Below are positions 9,328-18,200 of a stretch of 39,461 bases of DNA, piece after piece; the first letter of the stretch is position 1, and every line of letters begins with the position of its first letter. Location: the NCBI GenBank assembly GCA_963753685.1, contig CAVWDE010000023.1, forward strand, positions 1 through 39,461, written 5' to 3'. Source of the DNA: DATAOG01 sp963753685. GTDB taxonomy: Bacteria; Pseudomonadota; Alphaproteobacteria; Geminicoccales; Geminicoccaceae. The notes beneath the pieces are model-generated. The model was not told the DNA's origin. It made no database searches and saw only the letters and a list, made by a program, of their open reading frames with translations. The translations under genes were made by a program, and so were the position numbers.

Positions 9328-10761
9328 ATGCAAGGAGCAGGGATCAGGCGTCTGGGAGTCGCGACTGCGGTGCTGGCGGTGCTCGGCTTCGGCCTGGCCG
9401 CGAGCCCGCTCGCGGCCAAGGACATCACGATCAACATGGCGGTGCCGGACTGGCCGCCGACCCGGATCATGCAGGATCTGGCCAACGAGCGCTACAAGGC
9501 GCCCTCGGGCAACAACGTCAAGCTCGTCGAGGACTTCATCCCCTGGCCGAACTACTACGAGCGGCTGGCCGCCTCGCTCACCTCGGGCGAGAAGAAATAC
9601 CAGATGGCAGTCTCCGACAGCCAGTGGCTCGGCGCCTTCGTCGAGGGCGGCTATTACCTCAAGCTCAACAAGTACATCGACGCCGACCCCACGCTCCAGG
9701 CGATCTTCAAGGACTTGCACCCGGCACTGGTCGCCGCCTATTCGACCTATCCGTACAAGTCCAAAAACTACTACGGCTTCCCGCAGATGCCGGACGTGCT
9801 GATCGTCTACTATCGCAAGGACGTCTTCTGCGATCCGGCCGAGCAGGCCGCCTACAAGGCCAAATACGGTCAGAAGCTGCCGTGCGAGCCCGACGAGATG
9901 GACGATGTCGACTGGGACCAGGTCAAGACCTTCGGCGAGTTCTTCCGGCGCGCCAAGGGCGACCAGCTGATGGGCAAGCCCCTCGACGACGACTTCTACG
10001 GGATCGCCTATCAGTCGGGTAAGGGCTACGACTTCGCGAGCATGGAGATCAACGCCTTCATCTGGCAGCACGGCGCCGACATCTGGGACGAGACCAAGGC
10101 GCCCAAGGGCCAGGCGGAGGGCGTGGTCAACTCGCCCAAGGCGGTCGAGGCGTTCGATCACTATCTCTCGCTGCAGCAGTACATGCCGCCGGTGGTCAAG
10201 ACCGGGACCATGGACATCTTCAAGGTCGACGAGCTGTTCCGCGAGGCCAAGGTCGCCTGGATCGTGCAGTGGATCGGCTTCGCCGAGAGCACGATCACGC
10301 CGGCCACCTCCAAGGTCGCGGACAAGGTCGCGTTCGCCCAGCAGCCGGGCCTGCGCGATGCCGACGGCAAGCTGATCCGCTGGTCGAACATCGGCGGCCA
10401 GCCGTTCGTGCTGACCACCTGGAACAGCGACGAGGTGACCAAGGAGTCGATCGACTTCTGCAAGTGGTGGCTGTCGCCGGAGATCCAGACCGAGTTTGCC
10501 AAGCGCGGTGGCCAGAGCGGCCTGAAGAGCGTCTATTCGAAACCCGACTACCTCACCTTCCGGCCGTGGAACCGGACCTGGGCGCCCAGCCTCGACTGGC
10601 AGAAGGACGTCTGGCACGTGCCCGAGTTCTTCGAGCTCCTGGTCGAGCAGCAGGAGCAGTTCACCGCGGCGATCACCGGTCAGCTGACCGGCAAGCAGGC
10701 GCTCGACAACATCGCCGCCTTCCAGCAGAACCTGCTGACGGAGTCGGGCCGCATCGAGTGA
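9328..10761 (+). CDS. Extracellular solute-binding protein, family 1
   Basis: A 477-residue periplasmic binding protein that delivers the ligand to the permease pair encoded downstream. Residues 1-30 form a Sec signal (basic MQGAGIRR, hydrophobic core, cleavage after about ASPLAA). The mature part opens with DITINMAVPDWPPTRIMQDL. It has the two-lobe layout and the aromatic-rich surfaces (WPNYYERLAAS, DSQWLGAF) typical of carbohydrate-type binding proteins. AGAGAGGAAC supplies a ribosome site for ATG 9328. It follows ATPase 1 by 59 bp, and a hairpin after it may raise its level relative to the permeases. I cannot name the ligand. Confidence 0.9.
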   Translation: MQGAGIRRLGVATAVLAVLGFGLAASPLAAKDITINMAVPDWPPTRIMQDLANERYKAPSGNNVKLVEDFIPWPNYYERLAASLTSGEKKYQMAVSDSQWLGAFVEGGYYLKLNKYIDADPTLQAIFKDLHPALVAAYSTYPYKSKNYYGFPQMPDVLIVYYRKDVFCDPAEQAAYKAKYGQKLPCEPDEMDDVDWDQVKTFGEFFRRAKGDQLMGKPLDDDFYGIAYQSGKGYDFASMEINAFIWQHGADIWDETKAPKGQAEGVVNSPKAVEAFDHYLSLQQYMPPVVKTGTMDIFKVDELFREAKVAWIVQWIGFAESTITPATSKVADKVAFAQQPGLRDADGKLIRWSNIGGQPFVLTTWNSDEVTKESIDFCKWWLSPEIQTEFAKRGGQSGLKSVYSKPDYLTFRPWNRTWAPSLDWQKDVWHVPEFFELLVEQQEQFTAAITGQLTGKQALDNIAAFQQNLLTESGRIE

Positions 10762-10784
10762 GGCGATCGACGAGACCCGAGATG

Positions 10785-10812
10785 GGAGCGCGGCCTGGGC
10801 CGCGCTCCTTTT
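10785..10812 (+). terminator. Intrinsic terminator/attenuator between binding protein and permease genes
   Basis: GGAGCGCGGCC (10785-10795) is perfectly complementary to GGCCGCGCTCC (10798-10808), followed at once by TTTT. In binding-protein operons such a hairpin usually lets only part of the transcription continue and stabilises the upstream mRNA. It lies 23 bp past the binding-protein stop codon and 45 bp before the permease start. Confidence 0.7.
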
Positions 10813-10857
10813 CCAAGATCGACCCTCTGCCCCCGTTTGCCGGAGCCTGAAGCGCCG

Positions 10858-11928
10858 ATGAGCGCGGCATCGACCGAAGTCAAAGCAGCCCCCCGGGCTG
10901 GCTACGCCTTGTGGCGGCCGAACTGGTCGAACTGGCGCCTGGCACTGATCCTGGCGGTGGTCGTGGTGCCCGTCGCGGTGGCGGCCCTGCCGCTCGATGC
11001 CGCCTTCTGGGTGGCGCTCGTGGCCGTGGCGCTCGTGGCGCTGGCGGCGGTCGTCAACGCCTGGGGTCGGCATCGTGGCGGCCTCCTGGTGGCGCCGGCG
11101 ATCGGCCTCCTGTTCGTGATGAACATCTTCCCGCTGATGTGGTCGTTCGGCCTCAGCTTCTTCAACTTCCGCGCCAACCGGCTGGCGCCGCCGACCTTCG
11201 CCGGCCTCAGCAACTACGACAAGGTGCTGGCCGACCCGGTCGTCTGGGACCGCCTGCAGACCACCGCGCTCGTGGTCGTGCTCACGGTCGGCAGCCAGAT
11301 GGTCGTGGGCTTCCTTCTGGCGCTGCTGTTCGAGAAGAAGTTCCCGGGGCGCCGGGTCCTGCTGATGCTGGTGCTGACCCCGATGATGCTCTCGTTCGTC
11401 GCGGTCGGCGCCTTCTTCCGCTACTACTACGAGCCGACCTTCGGCCTGTTGAGCCAGGCGGTCCGCGTGTTCACCGGGCAGCCGTACATTCTGCTCGACA
11501 CGCCCGGCGGGGCGCTCGCCGGGATCATCTTCGCCGACGCCTGGATGTGGTCGCCGTTCGTCATGCTGCTGGTGCTCGCCGGCCTGGTCAGCGTGCCGCA
11601 GTATCTCTACGAGGCCGCCGAGATCGATCGGGCGTCCTGGTGGCGCAAGTTCCGCACCATCACCTTCCCCTACATCAAGGGTCTGCTGCTGCTCGCGCTG
11701 CTGTTCCGGACGATCGAGGCGTTCAAGCTGTTCGACGTCGTGTTCCTGATCACCGAGGGCGGCCCCGGCACCTCGACCGAGACCATCGCGGTCTATGTCT
11801 ACCGCCTCGCCTTCCAGTACTTCCGGACCAGCCAGAGCACGGCGTTGGTCTACATCCTGCTGTTCATCGTGATCGTGCTGACCAACCTCTATCTCTATTT
11901 CGTGCAACGGCGGGCGGCGGAGACCTGA
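10858..11928 (+). CDS. ABC importer permease 1 (MalF-type)
   Basis: A 356-residue inner-membrane subunit. It has the MalF-like layout: an N-terminal extension with two extra membrane segments (about residues 25-65) before the six-helix core that begins near VAPAIGLLFVMNIFPL. The cytoplasmic EAA loop that docks onto the ATPases is EAAEIDRASWWRKFRTITFP, followed by an FKLFDVVFLITEGGPG stretch characteristic of CUT1 permeases. ATG 10858 is preferred over an in-frame TTG at 10837; GGAG stands 12 bp upstream. It is followed by permease 2 after a two-base gap, which implies translational coupling and a heterodimeric channel. Confidence 0.92.
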   Translation: MSAASTEVKAAPRAGYALWRPNWSNWRLALILAVVVVPVAVAALPLDAAFWVALVAVALVALAAVVNAWGRHRGGLLVAPAIGLLFVMNIFPLMWSFGLSFFNFRANRLAPPTFAGLSNYDKVLADPVVWDRLQTTALVVVLTVGSQMVVGFLLALLFEKKFPGRRVLLMLVLTPMMLSFVAVGAFFRYYYEPTFGLLSQAVRVFTGQPYILLDTPGGALAGIIFADAWMWSPFVMLLVLAGLVSVPQYLYEAAEIDRASWWRKFRTITFPYIKGLLLLALLFRTIEAFKLFDVVFLITEGGPGTSTETIAVYVYRLAFQYFRTSQSTALVYILLFIVIVLTNLYLYFVQRRAAET

Positions 11929-11930
11929 CG

Positions 11931-12803
11931 ATGGCATGGCGCAGCCGACGGGCGATCGGTGAAGCAGGCTGGGGTTGGACCGCGTTCGCGGGCGCGATCA
12001 GCTTCGTCTATTTCTTTCCGGTGCTGTGGATCATCCTGACCGCCTTCAAGAGCCTCAACGACGCGCTGGCGATCCCGCCCAAGTGGCTGTTCACCCCCAC
12101 CCTGCAGAACTTCGTCCAGGTGTTCGTGCGCGCCTACAGCAAAGGCGCCGAGGCCGTCGACACCCGCTTCGATCTGTTCTTCTTCAATTCGATCTTCATC
12201 GCCGGCACGAGCGTCTTCCTGGCGCTGTTGATCGGCACGCTTGCCGCCTACGGTTTCTCGCGTTACCCCTTGCGCGGCAACGACACCTATCTGTTCATCA
12301 TCCTGACCACCCGGATGCTGCCGCCGATCGTGGTGATCATCCCGATCTTCCTGATGTTCCGGTTGGCGGGATTGTCCGGCACCTATCTCGGCATCATTCT
12401 GCTCTATACCGCCTTCAACCTGCCGTTCACGGTCTGGATGATGAAGAGCTTCTTCGACGAGCTGGCGCCCGAAGTCGAGGACGCCGCGCGCATGGACGGC
12501 AGCTCCGAGACGGCCGTGTTCTTCAAGATCTGCCTGCCGCAGGTCGGCGCCGGCCTGGCCGCGACCGCGGTCTTCGGCCTGATCCTGACCTGGAACGAGT
12601 TCCTGTTCGCCCTGCTTCTGACCGGGGTCGAGACCCGCACCGTGCCGGTCGCGATGGCCCAGACCATCGGCGGCGACATCGGCGTCCGCTGGGGCCTGCT
12701 CGCCGCGATCGAGACCCTGTTCCTGGTGCCGGTGATCGTGGTCGTGTTCGTGCTCCAGCACCATCTGCTGCGCGGTGTGACTTTTGGTACCATCAAGCGC
12801 TAA
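11931..12803 (+). CDS. ABC importer permease 2 (MalG-type)
   Basis: A 290-residue, six-helix inner-membrane subunit. Its EAA loop is EDAARMDGSSETAVFFKICL, which contacts an ATPase subunit. An extended periplasmic loop (VRAYSKGAEAVDTRFDLFFF) separates the first two helices. It is separated from permease 1 by only two bases and shares its ribosome-site region with the end of that gene (CGGAG). With permease 1 it should form the translocation pore for the ligand of the upstream binding protein. Confidence 0.92.
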   Translation: MAWRSRRAIGEAGWGWTAFAGAISFVYFFPVLWIILTAFKSLNDALAIPPKWLFTPTLQNFVQVFVRAYSKGAEAVDTRFDLFFFNSIFIAGTSVFLALLIGTLAAYGFSRYPLRGNDTYLFIILTTRMLPPIVVIIPIFLMFRLAGLSGTYLGIILLYTAFNLPFTVWMMKSFFDELAPEVEDAARMDGSSETAVFFKICLPQVGAGLAATAVFGLILTWNEFLFALLLTGVETRTVPVAMAQTIGGDIGVRWGLLAAIETLFLVPVIVVVFVLQHHLLRGVTFGTIKR

Positions 12804-12833
12804 GATGGCGGCTGGACCGTACGGACAGGGCCC

Positions 12834-13277
12834 ATGAACGCAGCGCGCTTCGCCCGCAACCTGATCGAGGACGGGGTCGACCCCAAGCTCGCCCGGCCGC
12901 TCGCCGAGCACCTCGCCGAAGAGATCGAGCGGACCGTCGCGACCAAGGAGCACGTGGAGCTCGTGGTCAACGCGGTCGTGACCCGCGAAGTCCAGCAGTT
13001 GCGGGTCGAGATGCACCAGGAATTTCAACGCTCCGACGCTCAGATGACGCAGCGGTTGGATGGCTTTCAGAGTCAGATGACCCAACAATTCGATACGTTT
13101 CAAAGTCAGATGATGCAGCGCTTCGACAGCTTCGAAAGTCAGATGACGCAGCGCTTCGACAGCTTCCAAAGCCAGATGAACCAGCGCCTCGACAGCCAGA
13201 TGCGTTGGATGGTGACTTCGACGATCGTCCTGTTCCTGGCCATGCTCGGCAACATCGTCAAAGACTTCCTGCGCTGA
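12834..13277 (+). CDS. Coiled-coil protein with C-terminal membrane anchor (hendecad repeats), in the ABC operon
   Basis: A 147-residue protein. Residues 1-65 are helical and charged (RNLIEDGVDPKLARPLAEHL). Residues 70-122 are four and a half 11-residue units of the type QMTQRFDSFQS, a hendecad pattern giving a long, slightly right-handed coiled coil. Residues 125-142 form one hydrophobic segment ending in NIVKDFLR. The layout recalls DUF1640/CCDC90-like membrane-anchored coiled coils, but I do not claim membership. It lies between permease 2 (30 bp upstream) and ATPase 2 (11 bp downstream), so it is transcribed with the importer. A structural or regulatory role at the transporter is inference. 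Confidence 0.8.
   Translation: MNAARFARNLIEDGVDPKLARPLAEHLAEEIERTVATKEHVELVVNAVVTREVQQLRVEMHQEFQRSDAQMTQRLDGFQSQMTQQFDTFQSQMMQRFDSFESQMTQRFDSFQSQMNQRLDSQMRWMVTSTIVLFLAMLGNIVKDFLR
13041..13196 (+). repeat. 33-bp in-frame tandem repeat encoding the hendecads
   Basis: Units begin with CAGATG at 13041, 13074, 13107, 13140 and 13173, an exact 33-bp period; the last unit is partial. Bases differ between units mostly at synonymous or conservative positions, so the array expanded some time ago and has since been held under selection for the coiled-coil pattern. Confidence 0.9.
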
Positions 13278-13288
13278 CCTGCTGATCC

Positions 13289-14452
13289 ATGGCCGACATC
13301 GAGCTTGCCAAGGTCACCAAGCGCTTCGACCAGCTGGTCGCGGTCGATGCGGTTGATCTCGCGGTCGAGGCGGGCGAGGTGGTCTGCCTGCTCGGGCCCT
13401 CGGGCTGCGGCAAGACCACGACCTTGCGCATGATCGCCGGGCTGGAATCCGCGACCGAGGGCGAGATCCGGCTGGCCGGCCGGCGGGTCAACGAGCTCGC
13501 CGCCCGCCAGCGCAACGTCGCCATGACCTTCCAGTTCTATGCGCTCTATCCGAGCCTCACGGTGCGCGAGAACCTGGAATATCCGCTCCACGCCGAGGGC
13601 GCGAGCCCGGCCGAGATCGACCGGCGGGTGCGCGAGATCGCGGGCGTGCTGCAGATCGGGGGCGTGCTCGACCGCCGGCCGGGCCAGCTCGCCGAGGGCG
13701 AGAAGCAAAGGGTCGCGGTCGGCCGCTCGATCATCCGCGCCGCGGTCTGTTTTCTGTTCGACGAGCCGCTCTCCAGGCTGGATGTGCAGCTGCGCGAGAC
13801 CATGCGCGGCCAGATCAAGGAGGTGCTGGAGGGCCTCAACAAGGCGACCGTGATCGTGACCCACGACCAGCTCGAGGCGCTGACCATGGCGGACCGGATC
13901 GCGGTCATGCGCGCCGGCCGGATCGAGCAGATCGCGAGCTCGCACGCGATCTTCGCGCGGCCGGACAACCTGTTCGTCGCCGGCTTCATCGGCACGCCGC
14001 AGATGAACCTGATCGAGGCCACGGTCGACCGGGTGAGCTCGCAGGACGTGCGCTTCAAAAGTGGCAGCCAGCAGGTCAGCCTGCGCCTGCCGGCCGCCGA
14101 CCAACGCCTTGGCGCGGGCGACCGGGTGACCCTCGGCATCCGCCCGCGCGCCTTCGAGCTGATGCCCGAGGGCGACGCGACCACGCTCACGGCCAGGGTC
14201 GACATGGTCGAGCCGATGGGCGCCGAGACGCTTTTGCACCTGCAGGCCGACGGCCGCGACCTGCGCGCCGTGGTCGGCCGCCGCGAGCGGGTCCCGGTCG
14301 GCGCCCGGGTGCACGCGCGCCTGCGCCCGAGCCAGACCCACATCTTCGACCACCAGGGCCACCGCATCCCGCTCGCCGACGACCGCCCCGAGCCGTCCCC
14401 CCCGGAGCCGCCGCCGCCCCAGGAGCTGCGCCCCCGGGAGCTGCCGCGATGA
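13289..14452 (+). CDS. ABC importer ATPase 2 (MalK/UgpC-like, degenerate signature motif)
   Basis: A 387-residue nucleotide-binding subunit. Walker A GPSGCGKTT (36-44), Q-loop Gln82, Walker B CFLFDE and the H-loop THDQ (His192) are all canonical. The signature that should read LSGGQ/E is LAEGE (134-138), with Ala and Glu replacing Ser and Gly at the positions that contact the gamma-phosphate. The tail is proline-rich (SPPEPPPPQELRP). ATPase 1 shows the opposite defect, so the pair is predicted to work as an asymmetric heterodimer. It overlaps the next gene by ATGA. It probably energises the permeases upstream. Confidence 0.9.
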   Translation: MADIELAKVTKRFDQLVAVDAVDLAVEAGEVVCLLGPSGCGKTTTLRMIAGLESATEGEIRLAGRRVNELAARQRNVAMTFQFYALYPSLTVRENLEYPLHAEGASPAEIDRRVREIAGVLQIGGVLDRRPGQLAEGEKQRVAVGRSIIRAAVCFLFDEPLSRLDVQLRETMRGQIKEVLEGLNKATVIVTHDQLEALTMADRIAVMRAGRIEQIASSHAIFARPDNLFVAGFIGTPQMNLIEATVDRVSSQDVRFKSGSQQVSLRLPAADQRLGAGDRVTLGIRPRAFELMPEGDATTLTARVDMVEPMGAETLLHLQADGRDLRAVVGRRERVPVGARVHARLRPSQTHIFDHQGHRIPLADDRPEPSPPEPPPPQELRPRELPR

Positions 14453-14772
14453 GCGCCGGCCGGCCGCAGGCGGGCGATCAGGGCATGTCCGCGACCACCG
14501 CGCGCTTCATCGAATCGGCGATCATCGGCCTCTGCCTGCTCGCGCTCGTGCTGATCTTCCAGCCGTTTTCCCTGACCCTCTATGGCGTTGGCGCCGGCCT
14601 CGTGGTGCTGGGCGGCCTGCTCTTCAACCTGATCCCGCACTGCCGCCCGGGCGTGCCGCTGCGCTGGCTGCTGACGGTCGTCCTGATCGTGGTGGCCCTC
14701 CTGATCCTGGTCTTCCTGCTCTCCATCGGCAGCACCTACCTCTACGCCCTCTACCTCGAAGCCAGCCGCTGA
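14449..14772 (+). CDS. Small membrane protein, last gene of the ABC operon
   Basis: A 107-residue protein with three hydrophobic segments (about residues 22-42, 45-63 and 73-100) and a short polar N terminus. Its ATG overlaps the stop of ATPase 2 (ATGA), which points to coupled translation and a function linked to the importer. I recognise no family. Small integral membrane proteins accompany some alphaproteobacterial glycerol importers, but I see no sequence evidence that this is the same protein. A start at the internal Met13 (MSATTARFIES) is also possible. Confidence 0.75.
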   Translation: MSAGRPQAGDQGMSATTARFIESAIIGLCLLALVLIFQPFSLTLYGVGAGLVVLGGLLFNLIPHCRPGVPLRWLLTVVLIVVALLILVFLLSIGSTYLYALYLEASR

Positions 14773-15238
14773 CGCCCTTCGCCCGCAAGTCAACGCAAAA
14801 TCCAGCAGGGCCAATTCGAACCACTCTGACCTGGAAACGTGCCTGACGAGCGCCACAAATCCGATCTACTGATGTTCCGACGGCAAGCTCAGCCGCAAAT
14901 CCAGCCGCCGCGATCATCTTCGTGGTAACTCACTTCCGGACGAAAGTGTCGCGCGAGTGGCGCCTCCGATACTGACGACTGTCGCATCGTGGCACACAAG
15001 TGGCGCCTGCCCGCGCAAGTATCGGCGAGCTGGAGGCAACCTCCATCCAAAATCCACTTCGATCAATCTGCCGACGATTCGATCAACTCATTGATATCGC
15101 TGCCTCTTTCGCTTCGAACTGCGAGCAAGTCGCTCCGCCATTGGCGTCCTCATCGACCCCAGATGGATGGCGATTGATCCCGGCTGCGCTGCACGCCAGG
15201 GCACAGAAGTGTCGCGCCACGTCACTTGAACCGCGCTC
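14773..15238. other. Gene-free spacer between convergent units
   Basis: No supported gene, promoter or strong terminator is seen. The block AGTGGCGCCT occurs twice (near 14955 and 15000). Short open frames here have no ribosome site or family resemblance. Confidence 0.45.
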
Positions 15239-18200
15239 TCATCGACTGATTTTGAGATTCGGCAGCGCCTCCTGCAGCCGCACGACCTGCTCGTCCGCGC
15301 ACCTGGGTGTTGTTGAGGGAGAGCGATTGCAGGTTGGTGAGGCCTTCGAGCGGGCGCAGGTCCGCCACCTGGGTGCCGCTGAGGTCGAGCCTTTGCAGGT
15401 TGGTGAGGCCTTCGAGCGGGCGCAGGTCCGCCACCTGGGTGCCGCTGAGGTCGAGCCATTGCAGGTTGGTGAGGCCTTCGAGCGGGCGCAGGTCCGCTAC
15501 CTGGGTGTCGCTGAGGGAGAGCTATTGCAGGTTGGTGAGGCCTTCGAGCGGGCGCAGGTCCGCCACCTGGGTGCCGTTGAGGGAGAGCCATTGCAGGTTG
15601 GTGAGGCCTTCGAGCGGGCGCAGGTCCGCCACCTGGGTGTCGTTGAGGGAGAGCCATTGCAGGTTGGTGAGGCCTTCGAGCGGGCGCAGGTCCGCCACCT
15701 GGGTGCTGCTGAGGTAGAGCGATTGCAGGTTGGTGAGGCCTTCGAGCGGGCGCAGGTCCGCCACCTGGGTGCTGCTGAGGTCGAGCTATTGCAGGTTGGT
15801 GAGGCCTTCGAGGGGGCGCAGGTCCGCCACCTGGGTGTCGCTGAGGTCGAGCTCTTGCAGGTTGGTGAGGCCTTCGAGCGGGCTCGGCGTCGATGATGCG
15901 GAGCTTTGACACCTTCCGGAAGTTTTTCCCATAGGAAATCATCCTGCGCGGCGTCGAGCACCGCTGGCAGCGTCAGGGGATGGCGCGCCTGGGCCAGCTC
16001 CTCGAGGACCGCGGGCGCCGTGAAGTCGCGGTAGGCGTCGATCGCGGCATCCGCCGCCTGGCTGCCGATCAGACGCAGGCAGCGGACCGCGGCCGCGGCT
16101 TCTTCGTCCGAGGCGCCAGCTATCGGTGCCAGCCGGGGAATCGCCTCTTCGCCCAGGGCGGCGAGCTGGCGCGCTTCGTCAATATTCCGGGGCGGGAACA
16201 CTCCGGCTGCGAGGTCCTGGATCGACCTTGCGCTTGCGGGTCGAAGGCTGTTCGGCCGACATCTCGCAGCGTACAGCAAGCATCCGCAGCCCGCGGGCGC
16301 GCTCGACGTCTCCATGCAGCGCCAGGTCCTCGGCGCCAGTGCCAGCCTGGTCGATCAGCGAGGTCGCGAAGCGTCTGGCCGGTGGGACTCGCGGCGCAGA
16401 ACACCGCAACCTCGTCGAGGCCCGAGCGAAGCTCCGCGAGGTCGGCGTAAACCAGCTTACGCGCGAGCGTAGTGGCCGCGTTGGCGTTCAGATAGTGCCG
16501 TGCAGCGAGAAAGGCCTTGAGCGTGTTGTGCGCGAACTCGATCTCGTCCTCGCCCGCGCCGCGCAGCAGACCGCTGCGCTCGATCAGCGCTGTCAGAACG
16601 GCGACGCTTTGGCCTTGAGATGGTCGCGTCGCGATCGGAGCGCGCGTCTGACCGCCGCTTCGGCGTTCTTCCGCGTCATGGTCGAGCGCATGTCGTCCTC
16701 GACCATCGCCCAGGCCATTCGGAAAGAATTGTGGCCTTCTGCTCGTAGAGCAGCCGATATTCCTGCGGGAAGTCCTTGATGTAGAAGTCCGGCTGCTCGC
16801 GCTCGCGACGTTCCAGCAACATTTCGGTGAGCGCGTCGCAGATACGCCAGCGGGTCGCCGGCAGAATCGTCGTGCCCAGCTCCAGCATTTCGTTGTTCTT
16901 GAATGCCGCGCGCGCCGCTTCTCGCCGCCGATCCCAATGCAGTGCGCAAAGGCTGCCGCAAAGAAGCGGATTGGCGGCGAGATCCTCGAGCGCTCGTTGC
17001 GCGCTCGAACTCGAGCCGGACGCCCGCAGCCAGGCGCGCGAGCAGCGGGTGTCCTTCGGGCCAGCGCAACTGGCGTCCAAGCGCCCGGTGCCAATGGTCG
17101 ACGAACCGGCGCCGTCTGCGCTTCGTCGAGCTCGTCCAGGCGGACGAGCGTGAACTCCGGAAGGGCGCCTTCGGGAACCGCGCCGGGCCGGCTCGTGACG
17201 ACCATCTGAGCGCCGGGAAATCGCTTCGCCCAAGTCTGAATGGTGGATAGCGCCGCCTGCCGCGCAGGCCCGGCCGGCACCTCGTCGACGCCGTCGATCA
17301 ACAGCAGCGCAGACTTTACGGCCGCGGCAGTCCAGCCATCGGGTGGCTCCTCGATGGTGCCAAGGACCAGCTTCGGCAGTTTGTCGAGGTCGATCGCCTG
17401 ACCGCTGCGACGAAGCGGGATGAAGAAGGGAACCCGCGTTCGCCAGCAGGCTTCGCCAAGGCGCTCGCGCAGCAATTGGCTCGGGCTGCTGCGGTCATCG
17501 CGCGTGGCCCGCGATAGCGGCCGGCGCCTCTTCCAGACCGGCATGTCTGCCCGCGGAGACGGTCGTCGCCCGTCAGAAACAGCGGCAGCCAAGCATCGAG
17601 TCCGGCGCGATGGCGAGCGGATCTTCGGCGCTCTCTGCCGAGACGAAAGTGCGCGGCTTGGATCGCCGCCCAACGCAGCAGCGTGCTCTTGCCGGCTCCG
17701 GCCGGGCCCTCGATCAGGATGCCGATTGCCGAGCTCGGGCATGAGGGTCAGCAGCGTCGCGAAATCGACTGGCGGGTCTCTCCGCGGATGCCGAGCCTCG
17801 TCCGCAGCGACAAGTAGGCGACCTCGAGCTCGCCGCCGCGGCGCCGGCTCGTCGACCGTCAGGCCGATGATCTCGACCCGGTTGAGCTCGATGCAGAGCG
17901 CCTTGAGGTAGTCGGCCTCGTAGCCCTCGGCGAGGCGCCTGGGGCGGTCGAGCAGCTCGTCGACGCCAGCGGCGGTCTTCTCGATGGTCGGCTTGATGTC
18001 CGCGACTGCCAGCGAGGATTTGCTCGATGCCATCGGCGAGGTTCTCGAACTCGGCGAAGAACTGGGCGTCGCGCTCGACCTCGTAGTGCGGCAGCTTCGG
18101 CGCGATCGCGCGCAGGCGGGGCGCCAGCGCCTTCACCAGGCGGACGTAGGGATCGCGCGCCGGATCGCCTTTGGGATAGATCCGGTCGAGCGGGCGGGCT

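Noticed and set aside
8842..11937. Long minus-strand open frame (about 1,030 codons) across the ABC operon
   Set aside because: It is antisense to four genes with clear families; the translation is rich in Arg/Gly/His with no domain, as expected opposite GC-rich coding DNA.
14989..15177. 62-codon plus-strand frame past the importer operon
   Set aside because: It has no ribosome site, no domain and no conservation signal visible by eye.
15298..15884. Regular repeats considered as a CRISPR array
   Set aside because: The units are contiguous without spacers and encode leucine-rich repeats at a 22-codon period.
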